DNA from: Pseudomonas salomonii
GTDB taxonomy: Bacteria; Pseudomonadota; Gammaproteobacteria; Pseudomonadales; Pseudomonadaceae
Length of the DNA stretch: 64,000 nt
Assembly: GCF_900107155.1 (NCBI RefSeq)
Contig: NZ_FNOX01000009.1
Span: 1 to 64,000, forward strand
Reading direction: 5' to 3'
This document shows, piece by piece, positions 36,161 through 45,023 of the stretch; position 1 is the stretch's first letter; every line of letters starts with the position of its first letter. The notes below the pieces were generated by a model that saw only the letters and a program-made list of their open reading frames with translations, was not told where the DNA came from and searched no databases. A program made the translations under genes and the position numbers.

Positions 36161-37384
36161 GTGAAGATTTCAGGTTATACAGAGCGACTAAAGAGTAATG
36201 ATCAACGGTCGGAGGTGTGGTGGGATTCGTCGCCGGCCGTCTATCTACCTTACAAGACACACTTGCTTGAGAAATACCCCGCAGCCTTCAGTTCCATCGA
36301 ACAGTTAATGCCCGACACGTTTGCGCAACCCGGCGGGTTCAGTAATGTAACGACAAACCCTCGTCTGGTAACGGCGGTGATTCTTGAAAAGCGTGACTAT
36401 TGGTTGTCGCGGTTCAATCTCGCCCAGCTGGCGCCCCAAGAGTTGCGCAGGAAGCTGTACGACGAAGTGATCGTGCAGGGCGCTTCGGATCTGAAGCAGC
36501 GCTGGGTTCAATCCGGCCAGCGTGAAGGCTGGATTTGCGCGCAAGTCGATCCTGTCGATGTGCGCTGCGCTGAACGCATGACTGCCAGGGGAGTGGCGCT
36601 GCGTCAGTTGGCTGCGAATGTGATGGTGAAGGTCCCCGCAAGCCTGGAGGGCCTTGCGACGGTTGAGCATTTAGTGGCGCAAGGCAGCTCAGTGAACATC
36701 ACCTTCTGCTTCACGGTTGCGCAGTTCCAGGCAGGCATCGAGGCCATAGAACGTGCAAGGGTGACTGCACGCAGCAAGGGTGTCGACACCCGCCACTGCC
36801 AGTATGTGATCACATTCATGATCGGGCGCTTTGCCTGTCAGCCCGAGTTTGCGTTACAAGTGGCCGAGCGTGGCTTGGCGTTGAGCCCGGAGGACCTGCG
36901 CTGGGCCGAGTTGTTGGTTTATGAGCAGGTACAGGCGCTGGTCTCGGCGTCAGCCGCGCCGGTTAAAACCCTGCTTTCCAGCATAAAAGTCGATGTCGAC
37001 GAGCGTGGCAACAAGCACTGCTGGCACTTGGAGAAGACCGGCTTGTTGGCGACGTGCTACACGCTGACGCCGGAAGTGGTTGAGTTTTTGGTTGAGCGCG
37101 AAAGTCGCGGTAAACCGGTGTTTCCTGCGGGGGAACCCTTGAAGCCGCCAGCTTCGACACTTGCGAAGTTGTTGCGTATTCCATATTTCTGCGAAGCCTA
37201 CTTTCTGGACGGCATCGAGCCTTATGACTTTTGCAACCATGAGGCTTTTATCAACACCTGCAATGAGGCCAACAGTGCGCACCGGCGCCTGGCCGATTTC
37301 TGCACGCGACTCTGCCCCCCTGTGCACGCTTTCAGCCGCTCCCTCAATACGATCATGGCGGCCGACTACGGGGTGCTGGTATGA
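36161..37384 (+). CDS. Transaldolase-like enzyme
   Basis: 407 residues from a GTG whose AAGGAGGAGG ribosome binding site is four bases upstream, which fixes the start. Transaldolase fold elements: GFSNVTTNPRLV near 59-70, QVDP (Asp130), VMVKVPASLEG with the Schiff-base Lys157, and GSSVNITFCFTVAQF. Transaldolases move a dihydroxyacetone unit between sugar phosphates; some in natural-product clusters (such as the lincosamide octose pathway) build unusual sugars. Longer than ordinary TalB and divergent, so a dedicated biosynthetic role is more likely than pentose-phosphate duty. Confidence 0.8.
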   Translation: MKISGYTERLKSNDQRSEVWWDSSPAVYLPYKTHLLEKYPAAFSSIEQLMPDTFAQPGGFSNVTTNPRLVTAVILEKRDYWLSRFNLAQLAPQELRRKLYDEVIVQGASDLKQRWVQSGQREGWICAQVDPVDVRCAERMTARGVALRQLAANVMVKVPASLEGLATVEHLVAQGSSVNITFCFTVAQFQAGIEAIERARVTARSKGVDTRHCQYVITFMIGRFACQPEFALQVAERGLALSPEDLRWAELLVYEQVQALVSASAAPVKTLLSSIKVDVDERGNKHCWHLEKTGLLATCYTLTPEVVEFLVERESRGKPVFPAGEPLKPPASTLAKLLRIPYFCEAYFLDGIEPYDFCNHEAFINTCNEANSAHRRLADFCTRLCPPVHAFSRSLNTIMAADYGVLV

Positions 37385-38109
37385 ACAAGATGGTCGGGTT
37401 ATGGGCGCACCCCCGTTCCAGGTCCACGGTGTTGGAACGCGTGTTTATCGAGCGCGGAGACTTCGAAGTCTTCCACGAGCCGTTTGCCCATATGGCATTT
37501 TCTGCCGATTCTGAAATCCCGTCGGATGAATGGGATCACAGTTTCCCCACCACTTATCAGGCAATAAAAGAGCGACTGGTAAAGACCAGGGAAACGGCCA
37601 ACGTATTTCATAAAGACATGTGTTATCACTGCCTCGATCACTTGAAAGTTGACGTGGAGTTTCTGGCGCAACAAGACAATATCTTTCTTGTTCGCGAGCC
37701 CGCCAGCAGCATTCTTTCGCATTATCGCGTACACCCCAACATGCCGTTGCAGGCCATTGGGCATAAAGCCTTGTACGAAATATTTTGTGTGGTCACTAAA
37801 CTTACCGGCAAAGTGCCCTATGTGATTAATGCTGATGACCTGGCGGCAGATCCGCAACGGGTGATTGGCAAGCTGTGTGACTATTTGGATATTGAATTCC
37901 TGCCGCAAGCCATGGTGTGGAAGCGCGAGTGCCCACCCCAATGGAAAACCTGGAGAAGTTGGCACGTCGCAGCAGAAAACAGTGAATGCATTATTCCATC
38001 GAGTAAGCCTTACGCTACTAAAGAGGAACTCGACACTATACCCGCGTTAAAAGCGATGTATGACTATCACCGGGTTTTTTACGCGCGCATGAACGAGTTC
38101 TGTCAATAG
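37381..38109 (+). CDS. PAPS-dependent sulfotransferase
   Basis: 242 residues. The 5'-phosphosulfate loop is AHPRSRSTVLERVF (residues 9-22) and the 3'-phosphate motif is LVREPASSILSHYR with Arg105 and Ser113 in the R-x7-S spacing of PAPS sulfotransferases. It would transfer sulfate to a hydroxyl or amine of a small molecule. The start overlaps the transaldolase stop (ATGA). An APS kinase making its donor is encoded at the end of the same operon, strong support for sulfation. Confidence 0.83.
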   Translation: MNKMVGLWAHPRSRSTVLERVFIERGDFEVFHEPFAHMAFSADSEIPSDEWDHSFPTTYQAIKERLVKTRETANVFHKDMCYHCLDHLKVDVEFLAQQDNIFLVREPASSILSHYRVHPNMPLQAIGHKALYEIFCVVTKLTGKVPYVINADDLAADPQRVIGKLCDYLDIEFLPQAMVWKRECPPQWKTWRSWHVAAENSECIIPSSKPYATKEELDTIPALKAMYDYHRVFYARMNEFCQ

Positions 38110-38119
38110 GGAGCAGGGC

Positions 38120-38845
38120 ATGAAAAAGTTGGTTATTACCGGTGCCGCCAATGGAATTGGTCGGGCAACCCTGGAGCGGGCGATTGTTGAAGGTTACTTT
38201 GTCATTGCCGTGGATAAGGACGCGGACGCCCTTAACAGGCTGCAACAGACTTACGGTGCGAGTGTATTGGAGGCTCATGTTGCCGATCTTGCCAATGATG
38301 CTGTGATCAAGGGCTTTATTCCAAGCCTGTATGAGCGTCATTCCACGCTCTATGGGTTAGTTAATAATGCAGGGCTGTATCACGGCAAAAGTATTTACGC
38401 CTATTCCGATAACGAAGTGGACGAAATGCTTAACGTTAACCTCAAAGCATTACTTTATCTTTCCAAAGACTTCGCCGAACGCGAAATGAAGCACGAAGCG
38501 CCGCGCAGCATCGTCAATATCACCTCAGTGGCAGGGGAAGTGGGCAGTTGTGATGCCCTGTACGGCGCCACCAAGGCTGCCGTGATCGGCTTGACCAAGG
38601 CCAATGCCTGGAACTTCGCGCCTTTTGTGCGGGTAAACGCAGTATCGCCGGCACTGATTCACGACACCGCCATCTACGACACCATTCCTGAATATCGGCG
38701 GGCGGAGTACGCACGCCAGGAAATTCTCAAGGACCCGATCCTGCCCAGTGGTGTGGCCGAGGTCATCCTGCTGTTGGTCGGTAATGGTTTTCGGCATATG
38801 ACCGGCAAGGTTATTCCGGTTGATAACGGAGCCTACCCACGATGA
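38120..38845 (+). CDS. SDR oxidoreductase of the sulfo-cluster
   Basis: 241-residue classical short-chain dehydrogenase: TGAANGIG cofactor loop, NNAG, catalytic Ser in ITSVAG, YGATK with Tyr and Lys, and a C-terminal VIPVDNGAYPR. AGGGAGCAGGGC precedes the ATG. Likely oxidises or reduces a sugar-derived hydroxyl/keto group of the pathway intermediate. Its stop overlaps the next gene in ATGA. Confidence 0.88.
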   Translation: MKKLVITGAANGIGRATLERAIVEGYFVIAVDKDADALNRLQQTYGASVLEAHVADLANDAVIKGFIPSLYERHSTLYGLVNNAGLYHGKSIYAYSDNEVDEMLNVNLKALLYLSKDFAEREMKHEAPRSIVNITSVAGEVGSCDALYGATKAAVIGLTKANAWNFAPFVRVNAVSPALIHDTAIYDTIPEYRRAEYARQEILKDPILPSGVAEVILLLVGNGFRHMTGKVIPVDNGAYPR

Positions 38846-39978
38846 ACCAGTCCATACCGAAGAAAAAGTTGCTGTTGGTGGGCGCCGGTAACTTGTGCCT
38901 GCAAATTCTCAAGATTCTGGCGCCCAGGAACAGGTTCGAGTTTGTCGTGCTGGGGCGCAACGAAGAAGCGACCATCAGGCTGTGCAACCTAATTACGCTG
39001 GCGTGCGCACAACTGGAACAGTATGTTGCTATCTCGCCGGTGATCGCTGACTTGACCGATATCGGCAGCGTTACCCAGGTACTCCGGGAGCACGCCCCGG
39101 ACATCATCGTGAACTGCGCCTCGTTGCAGTCCTGGCGAGTGATCACCGGGTTGCCCAAACGCTCGTTCGAGCAGCTTGACCAGGCACAGTTCGGTCCCTG
39201 GCTACCCATGCACCTGACATTGATGCATGACTTGATGCAAGCCGTGAAGGCCTCCGGTATCGCCACCCTGACCGTCAATGCGGCCTTTCCCGATGCCGTC
39301 AATCCGATCCTGGCCAGGGTCGGGCTGGCCCCTGATATCGGCGTGGGCAATGTCGCCAACCTGATTCCGGCCGTGCGTTTTTCCATCGCGCGGTTGCTGA
39401 AGTGCTCTCCCGCTGAGGTGGAAGTGATGCTGTACGCCCAGCATTATTTCAGCCACTACGTGCCACGCGGCGGCCTGCCCACGCGTGCCAGCTATCGCTT
39501 GCTGTATGAGGTTCGCGGCCGGCGTGAGGTCGCTCGCCTGTCTAATGAGGTGATTTTTTCGACGGTGAAATCCGAGTTTCGGCGCTTGGGCGGGGTTGAT
39601 GGGCAGTTTCTAACCGCGTGTTCCGCGGTCACTGTGATCGAAGGGCTGTTCTCACCGACACCGGTACTGGTGCACGCGCCAGGCCCGCTGGGGCTTCCGG
39701 GGGGCTATCCGGTCTGGCTTCAGGATGGACGCATCAAGGTGCACTTCTCCGACGAGTGCCCCTACGACGACGCGGTGCGCCTCAACAGCATTTGCCAAAG
39801 CCACGATGGTATCGACGAAATCCATTGTGACGGCTCGGTCACCTTCAACCCCAGGTGCATGGCAATCATGCAGACGATGCTGGGGTACTCCAAGGACATC
39901 ATGTCGGTTCGGCAGTCTGCGGACTGTGCTCGGGAGTTGGCGGGAAAGTACCTGTCTTTCAAAAATTCAATCGGCTAG
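38842..39978 (+). CDS. Rossmann-fold oxidoreductase, saccharopine-dehydrogenase-like (uncertain)
   Basis: 378 residues. N-terminal Rossmann motif KKLLLVGAGNLCLQILKIL, an acidic or basic end of beta-2 (LGRNEE), and IIVNCAS at the fourth strand resemble NAD(P)-binding domains of saccharopine-dehydrogenase-like enzymes. The C-terminal two thirds are not recognised. In context it could be a reductase or a reductive-amination enzyme acting after the SDR. Coupled to the SDR by a four-base overlap. Confidence 0.6.
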   Translation: MNQSIPKKKLLLVGAGNLCLQILKILAPRNRFEFVVLGRNEEATIRLCNLITLACAQLEQYVAISPVIADLTDIGSVTQVLREHAPDIIVNCASLQSWRVITGLPKRSFEQLDQAQFGPWLPMHLTLMHDLMQAVKASGIATLTVNAAFPDAVNPILARVGLAPDIGVGNVANLIPAVRFSIARLLKCSPAEVEVMLYAQHYFSHYVPRGGLPTRASYRLLYEVRGRREVARLSNEVIFSTVKSEFRRLGGVDGQFLTACSAVTVIEGLFSPTPVLVHAPGPLGLPGGYPVWLQDGRIKVHFSDECPYDDAVRLNSICQSHDGIDEIHCDGSVTFNPRCMAIMQTMLGYSKDIMSVRQSADCARELAGKYLSFKNSIG

Positions 39979-39990
39979 GGGCGGTGTGCC

Positions 39991-40761
39991 ATGAGTCAAA
40001 TTCTGGGGTATGAACACGAGGAAGTAGCCCATTACTCAACGCAGTATTCGCCGGACTTTGTCGAGCGCTGGGACGCGTTGATTGATTGGGAAAAAAGAAA
40101 GGCCGGCGAACAGGGGTTCTTTGAGCAGTTGCTGAAAAGTCACGGAGTGAAATCGGTGCTCGATGTATCCACGGGCAGTGGTTTTCATGCCGTGCAACTC
40201 AAGCAGGCAGGTTTCGAGGTGGTCGCTACGGACGGTAGCGGCACGATGCTGAACAAAGCCCGACAAAACTTTCTTGAGCGTCAATTGGCAATTGAATCCC
40301 ACCACAAGGAGTGGCTTGAGCTCGACCCGGACATGCTGGGCACGTTCGATGCCGTGGTGTGCCTGGGCAGTTCACTGTGCCATGTGTTTGAGGCCAGCGA
40401 CCGTATAAGCGTGCTGCGCACGTTCAGGGCCTTGCTCAAGCCAGGCGGTGTGTTGATTGTTGATCAGCGTAATTTCCGTGCTATTCGCGCGGGCAACTTC
40501 AAATCCAGCGGCAATTATTATTACTGCGGTGCCAGCGCGTCGGTCAGCCTGGGAAGGGTCGATGCACAGGTGTGTGAGTTCATTTACGACTTTGACGATA
40601 AACAACGCTACAGCCTGAAAGTGTATCCGTTATTGCCAGCGGACCTGGCCGACGAGATTCGGGCCAGCGGCTTCTCTGCCCATAAGGAATACGGTGATTT
40701 TCAGCCTGTCTTCGACGGGATGGATTGTGATTTTGTCATCCACACCGCCCGCGCCGTGTGA
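39991..40761 (+). CDS. Class I SAM methyltransferase, glycine N-methyltransferase-like
   Basis: 256 residues. The segment ERWDALIDWEKRKAGEQGFF and motif I VLDVSTGSGFHAVQL (residues 56-70), then GFEVVATDGSGTMLNKARQN, closely follow the glycine/sarcosine N-methyltransferase pattern. It probably N-methylates an amino group of the pathway product, though O-methylation is possible. GGGGCGGTG precedes the ATG; twelve bases separate it from the upstream gene. Confidence 0.84.
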   Translation: MSQILGYEHEEVAHYSTQYSPDFVERWDALIDWEKRKAGEQGFFEQLLKSHGVKSVLDVSTGSGFHAVQLKQAGFEVVATDGSGTMLNKARQNFLERQLAIESHHKEWLELDPDMLGTFDAVVCLGSSLCHVFEASDRISVLRTFRALLKPGGVLIVDQRNFRAIRAGNFKSSGNYYYCGASASVSLGRVDAQVCEFIYDFDDKQRYSLKVYPLLPADLADEIRASGFSAHKEYGDFQPVFDGMDCDFVIHTARAV

Positions 40762-40768
40762 GGGCGTC

Positions 40769-42001
40769 ATGATGAGCACACTCGTGCAGAATAATCCTCG
40801 CGTGTTGGACAGCGTGGTGTTGGCAGTCGTACTGACAGGGTTTGTGGCCAGCACCTACGGGTTCGGCGTTTATTTGTTCGCCAACCTGGTCGTTGATATG
40901 CGCCGAGATATCGGCTTTGACTACACCACTGTGGGCTTGATCACCGGGGGCGCGCAAATAGGTTTCCTGCTGTTTTCTTCGGTCACCAGTTACATCAGTC
41001 GTTTTTTCGAAGGTTGGAAAATCAGCCTGGTGTCCACCGTGGTGACGTCTCTGGCCCTCCTGGGCTTAAGCGTCAGCGACACTATTTGGTTGTCGGGTGG
41101 GTTGTTGATATTGCTGGGAGGCTGCTCCGCTTCGGTTTACATCCCGCTGGCAGAAATCGTTACCAAGGGTTTTAGCCCAGGTAATCGCTCCCGGGTTATG
41201 GGGCTGATCTCCAGTGGCACCAGCTACGGCGTGTTTATCAACGGGTTACTGGTGTCATTTCTCACCTTGCAGGGTGGCTGGCGCTCAATCTGGCTAACGG
41301 CCGGCCTTGTGTCATTGGGCCTCTGTGTCGTGGCCTGGTTTCTGTTGCGTAACAGGGGGGCTGACCAGACGGCTGGTTTTTCAGGTGAGCGCTCGCGGTC
41401 GCTCGACGGCCAGACGCCATGGCTGAGCCGTTCGCTGTACCTGATCTGGGGCATCGCCTTTCTCAATGGGATGGCACTGCTGCCGTTTCAGACTTATCTG
41501 GCACCTTACCTTCGCGATGAATTAGGCGTTTCGGTACAGGACGCAGGGTTTATCTGGACGACGATCGGCGCTGTGGGGATGGCGTCAGGTTTTTTGGTGG
41601 GGTGGGTGGCGGACAAAGTGGGTGCCAGGGCGGCCTTGGCCATGTGCTTTCTAAGCGCGGGCCTGGCAGCCCTGCTGGTGTTCAGTTTTAACGCTATCGC
41701 GTTGTTCTATTTGGCGGCTTTTTTGTTTGCGCTGGCGTTCTACCCCATCTTTGGGCTGGTCCCCAGCTATATCGGACAAATCGTTGCGGTCAACCGACTG
41801 ACGCAGGCATTTGGCATTGCCAATGTGCTGATTGGCCTGGGTGGCGTGTGCGGTAACTTTCTGGGCGGGCTGTCAAAAGACCTGACGGGCTCGTTCTCGA
41901 CAGTCTATTGGGTGGTTTCACTGCTTCTGTTTTTGCAATGCGTGATGGTGTTAATGTTGGGCAAACAGCCTGTTTCGCTGACGGAGGGTGAGCGGCCATG
42001 A
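40769..42001 (+). CDS. MFS transporter of the sulfo-cluster
   Basis: 410 residues with twelve predicted membrane segments and the MFS loop motif GWVADKVGARAAL after segment 8. GAGGG precedes tandem ATG codons at 40769 and 40772. Located between the methyltransferase and APS kinase genes, it is the likely exporter of the pathway product. Its stop overlaps the APS kinase start (ATGA). Import cannot be excluded. Confidence 0.87.
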   Translation: MMSTLVQNNPRVLDSVVLAVVLTGFVASTYGFGVYLFANLVVDMRRDIGFDYTTVGLITGGAQIGFLLFSSVTSYISRFFEGWKISLVSTVVTSLALLGLSVSDTIWLSGGLLILLGGCSASVYIPLAEIVTKGFSPGNRSRVMGLISSGTSYGVFINGLLVSFLTLQGGWRSIWLTAGLVSLGLCVVAWFLLRNRGADQTAGFSGERSRSLDGQTPWLSRSLYLIWGIAFLNGMALLPFQTYLAPYLRDELGVSVQDAGFIWTTIGAVGMASGFLVGWVADKVGARAALAMCFLSAGLAALLVFSFNAIALFYLAAFLFALAFYPIFGLVPSYIGQIVAVNRLTQAFGIANVLIGLGGVCGNFLGGLSKDLTGSFSTVYWVVSLLLFLQCVMVLMLGKQPVSLTEGERP

Positions 42002-42627
42002 GCTATTTTGCGCAAGATCCACAACAGAACCTGCATGGGTTTGCGTTCAATCACGAGCGTGTCGACCAGTCGCGAATGAAGCAGAAACCCAGGGTCATTT
42101 GGATGACGGGGCTCTCGGCCTCCGGGAAGTCGACCATTGCCAATGCGCTGGATATTGCCTTGCGGGCCCAAGGCCGGTTTACCTGCATCCTTGATGGCGA
42201 CTCGGTACGCAGGGGGCTGTGTCGTGACTTGGGGTTCACCGACAGCGACCGGGATGAAAACATTCGACGGGTCGCGGAGGTGGCGGGTTTGATGGTGGGG
42301 GCGGGACTTATTGTCATTGTCGCGCTGATCTCGCCGTCATCGGCCAGTCGGCATTACGCCCGCTCGATTATTGGCAACGAGCATTTTGTAGAAGTTCACG
42401 TGGACGCCCCACTGGCAATTGCTGAACAGCGAGACCCTAAAGGTTTGTATAAAAAGGCGCGGTCGGGCCTGCTCAAGAACTTTACGGGGATTGATTCGAA
42501 CTACGACACTCCGTTGTTTCCTGAAGTGCATTTGCCGACTGACGTGATGTCGGTTGAACAATCGGTCGGCATTATTCTTGACTGGATGGCGCGTGCGGAG
42601 GACCCCGTTCAGCCATTGGTCTTCTAG
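41998..42627 (+). CDS. cysC: Adenylylsulfate (APS) kinase
   Basis: 209 residues. Walker A GLSASGKST (residues 38-46), ILDGDSVRRGLCRDLGF, VALISPSS, and RDPKGLYKKARSG with FTGIDSNYDTP are APS kinase signatures. It phosphorylates APS to PAPS. It is stand-alone, not fused to a CysN GTPase, and has an extra 30-residue N-terminus. In a biosynthetic operon with a sulfotransferase its role is donor supply; APS must come from CysDN encoded elsewhere. Confidence 0.92.
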   Translation: MSYFAQDPQQNLHGFAFNHERVDQSRMKQKPRVIWMTGLSASGKSTIANALDIALRAQGRFTCILDGDSVRRGLCRDLGFTDSDRDENIRRVAEVAGLMVGAGLIVIVALISPSSASRHYARSIIGNEHFVEVHVDAPLAIAEQRDPKGLYKKARSGLLKNFTGIDSNYDTPLFPEVHLPTDVMSVEQSVGIILDWMARAEDPVQPLVF

Positions 42628-42707
42628 CCGCGGGGCGGTGACTTCGACTCCAGGAAACGAGGTATTCTCTGCCAGGGCGGAGCATGCAGGTTCTTTCGGG
42701 AGTTGGA

Positions 42708-43352
42708 ATGACACATTTCACGGGCACTGCAAAATCAATCCGGCTGATCGGCGGGGCCCGGGTATTGGACTTCATCAATACCACCAATGGTCGCAGGCCG
42801 CATTCCGCACTCAAGGTTCGGGAAGAACGACTCACCAGTTTCAAGTTCTTCATGGAGTGGGCATTACACGCCTCTTTGCTCTCTGAGCAAGAGTACGCTG
42901 ACTACACCCCTCTGGTGGTTGACTCGGCTATTTCCTTCCAGCCAGACCTGGACGCCATTATTGCCTTCCGAGAGCTTCTGTACGGCGTTTTCCATACGCT
43001 GTCATTACGCCAACCTGTCACCGATGAGGCATTACAGCAGATCAATCTGCACTACCAGCAGGGCACGGCGTGGCGAGTGTTGCGCGCCATCAACGGGGTG
43101 CCCGCGTGGGGCTGGCGCACCTGCACCTCTGCGCAAGAGTTGACGTCGATGCTGATAGCGCGCCTGGCCACAGACGCGACGCAACTGCTGGTATCGAGCC
43201 AGCTTCACGCGTTGAGGAGCTGCAGTTGTACCGATTGCGATTGGATATTTCTCGACCTCTCCAAAAGTAAACAACGCAAATGGTGCCAGATGAGTGTGTG
43301 TGGCAGCCGAGAGAAGCTGAGCCGACTCAAACAGGCGGCCGGTCATCTTTAG
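42708..43352 (+). CDS. CGNR zinc-finger / ABATE-domain regulator
   Basis: About 214 residues. The N-terminal ABATE-like region opens with RLIGGARVLDFINTTNGRRP, and the C-terminal zinc finger has CSCTDCDWIFLDLSKSKQRKWC...CGSREK, where CGSR replaces the name-giving CGNR. Such proteins are presumed transcriptional regulators. It lies 80 bases after the APS kinase gene on the same strand and may control the sulfo-cluster. ATG 42708 has GGAG nearby; ATG 42684 is also possible. Confidence 0.8.
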   Translation: MTHFTGTAKSIRLIGGARVLDFINTTNGRRPHSALKVREERLTSFKFFMEWALHASLLSEQEYADYTPLVVDSAISFQPDLDAIIAFRELLYGVFHTLSLRQPVTDEALQQINLHYQQGTAWRVLRAINGVPAWGWRTCTSAQELTSMLIARLATDATQLLVSSQLHALRSCSCTDCDWIFLDLSKSKQRKWCQMSVCGSREKLSRLKQAAGHL

Positions 43353-43396
43353 TTGCAACGCAATACGGTGGGCGACGGGAAGCAATTGCTCCGCTT

Positions 43397-43415
43397 AATA
43401 GGAAACATTACTATT
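43397..43415 (+). promoter_or_regulatory. Possible degenerate Fur box upstream of fecI
   Basis: AATAGGAAACATTACTATT has symmetric AATAG/CTATT arms and matches about 12 of 18 positions of the extended Fur palindrome. It lies 28 bases before the fecI start, where iron control is expected in FecI systems. Confidence 0.35.
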
Positions 43416-43442
43416 CACGCCCCGCCTTCCAGTGCTCACGCG

Positions 43443-43943
43443 ATGATTCCTCAGCCGCCCCGCAGAACAGGCTTTTTCGAGCATTACGAAGAGTTGATCG
43501 GAACCTGGACACGCCGTCTGAGAAACCGTCAGCAGGCCGAAGACCTGGCGCACGACACCTTCGTGAAGGTGCTTGAGTCGCGTTCGAGCGACGTTGAGCA
43601 ACCGCGCGCCTATCTGCATCAAACGGCGCGCAACATCGCGGTGGACGCATACCGCCGCGAAGACCGGCGAGAGGCGCTGGCGTTGGACGCCATTGATCAG
43701 CGTTCGTCCCACAGCGGCGACCCGGAGCATGTCATGCACGCGATCCAATTGGCCGACTCCATCGAGCGGGCCTTGGCCGAGTTGCCGCTTAACTGTCGCA
43801 AGATATTTATCTGGCAGAAAATCGAGGGCCTCACCCAGCAGGAAATCGCCATCCGCCTGGGCCTGTCTAAAAACATGGTGGAAAAGTATATGATCCGCAC
43901 CTTGCGGCATCTGCGCGACCGCCTGGACGCCATGGCCCCATGA
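43443..43943 (+). CDS. fecI: FecI-type ECF sigma factor
   Basis: 166 residues. Sigma-2 region: FFEHYEELIGTWTRRLRNRQQAEDLAHDTFVKVLE; sigma-4 region: ALAELPLNCRKIFIWQKIEGLTQQEIAIRLGLSKNMVEKYMIRTLRHL. It directs RNA polymerase to fecA when released by FecR. ATG 43443 starts at the usual N-terminus; the longer frame to 43353 has no support. Its stop overlaps the fecR start (ATGA). Confidence 0.92.
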   Translation: MIPQPPRRTGFFEHYEELIGTWTRRLRNRQQAEDLAHDTFVKVLESRSSDVEQPRAYLHQTARNIAVDAYRREDRREALALDAIDQRSSHSGDPEHVMHAIQLADSIERALAELPLNCRKIFIWQKIEGLTQQEIAIRLGLSKNMVEKYMIRTLRHLRDRLDAMAP

Positions 43944-44926
43944 ACTCTGCCCGTTTTGAAACAGGATCTTCCACGATGGATAGCCGTGCTCGCGACGAAG
44001 CCGCGCAATGGTTTGTACGCCTGCAAGACGCCGAGTTGAGCCCCGAAGAACAACAGCGTTTTGATGCGTGGTGTGCCGAGCAGCCTGAGCATCAATACGA
44101 ATTTGAGGTGCTGCAAGGCCTGTGGAGCACCGCGGACCTCGTGCCCACGGCGCGTTTGCAGGCACTGTGTGAGGACCCGGTCGAACGCCCCAAACGTCGC
44201 GCGATGGTGCGTTACGCGGTGGCTGCCAGTGCGGTGGCCATCGCCGTAGGGCTTGGCCTGTTCAGCGGGCTTGATCATCCCAGACCCTACAGCGCTGAGT
44301 TCAGCACGCGCTTGGGCGAGCATCGCCAAGTGGCATTGCCCGACGGTTCAGTGATGGACCTGAACAGCCGCAGCGTGGTGGCGGTGCACTATGAAAAGGG
44401 CCGACGCGGCGTAGACATCAAACAGGGCGAAGCCATGTTCAGCGTCGAGCACGACACCAGCCGCCCGTTTGTCGTGGCCGCCGGTGCGGGGCAGGTCACA
44501 GTCACGGGCACGCGTTTTGATGTGCGCCGCGATGACGACCAGACCCGCGTGGTGGTCGAGGCCGGCACGGTCAAGGTGCAGGGGCGAGCGTCGGATCAGG
44601 TCGTGATGCTCACGGCAGGGCTCGGCACCCATGTCGATTCTGCCGGGCAAGTCGTTACGGCGTATGCGGTGAATGCCGATGACCTGACAGCCTGGCGCAC
44701 GGGCAAGTTGGTGTTCAACAACGCCACCCTCGGCGAAGTGGCGCGGGAAGTATCACGCTATCGCGAGCAGCCGTTGCGGGTCAACACGGCGGCGGTGAGC
44801 AATCTGCGGCTGACCAGCGTGTTCAAATCCAGCGACACGGACGCGCTGCTCAAAGCGCTGCCGCATATCCTGCCAGTGGCCGTACGCGCCTTGCCGGACG
44901 GCAGCCAGGAAATTATTTCACGCTGA
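43940..44926 (+). CDS. fecR: FecR-type anti-sigma/sigma regulator
   Basis: 328 residues. N-terminal DUF4880 segment (EAAQWFVRLQDAELSPEEQQRFDAW), a single membrane helix near residues 88-108 (AVAASAVAIAVGLGLFSGL), then the periplasmic FecR domain with RLGEHRQVALPDGSVMDLNSRS and the C-terminal STN-like part. It relays occupancy of FecA across the inner membrane to FecI. Tightly coupled to fecI. Confidence 0.93.
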   Translation: MNSARFETGSSTMDSRARDEAAQWFVRLQDAELSPEEQQRFDAWCAEQPEHQYEFEVLQGLWSTADLVPTARLQALCEDPVERPKRRAMVRYAVAASAVAIAVGLGLFSGLDHPRPYSAEFSTRLGEHRQVALPDGSVMDLNSRSVVAVHYEKGRRGVDIKQGEAMFSVEHDTSRPFVVAAGAGQVTVTGTRFDVRRDDDQTRVVVEAGTVKVQGRASDQVVMLTAGLGTHVDSAGQVVTAYAVNADDLTAWRTGKLVFNNATLGEVAREVSRYREQPLRVNTAAVSNLRLTSVFKSSDTDALLKALPHILPVAVRALPDGSQEIISR

Positions 44927-45023
44927 CATTCAGGTTTTTTTCGAGTTCTTCGTCTTCTTCTGCAACTGCAACTGGTTTGCATTAACAGCCGCACATTCTT
45001 GCGATCACAGGACTAGGTTCGAC

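Noticed and set aside
35413..42627. Assigning the cluster to a known lincosamide-type or sulfazecin-type pathway
   Set aside because: Only the transaldolase/HAD or the sulfotransferase/APS kinase parts are shared; the condensing enzymes and NRPS genes of those pathways are absent.
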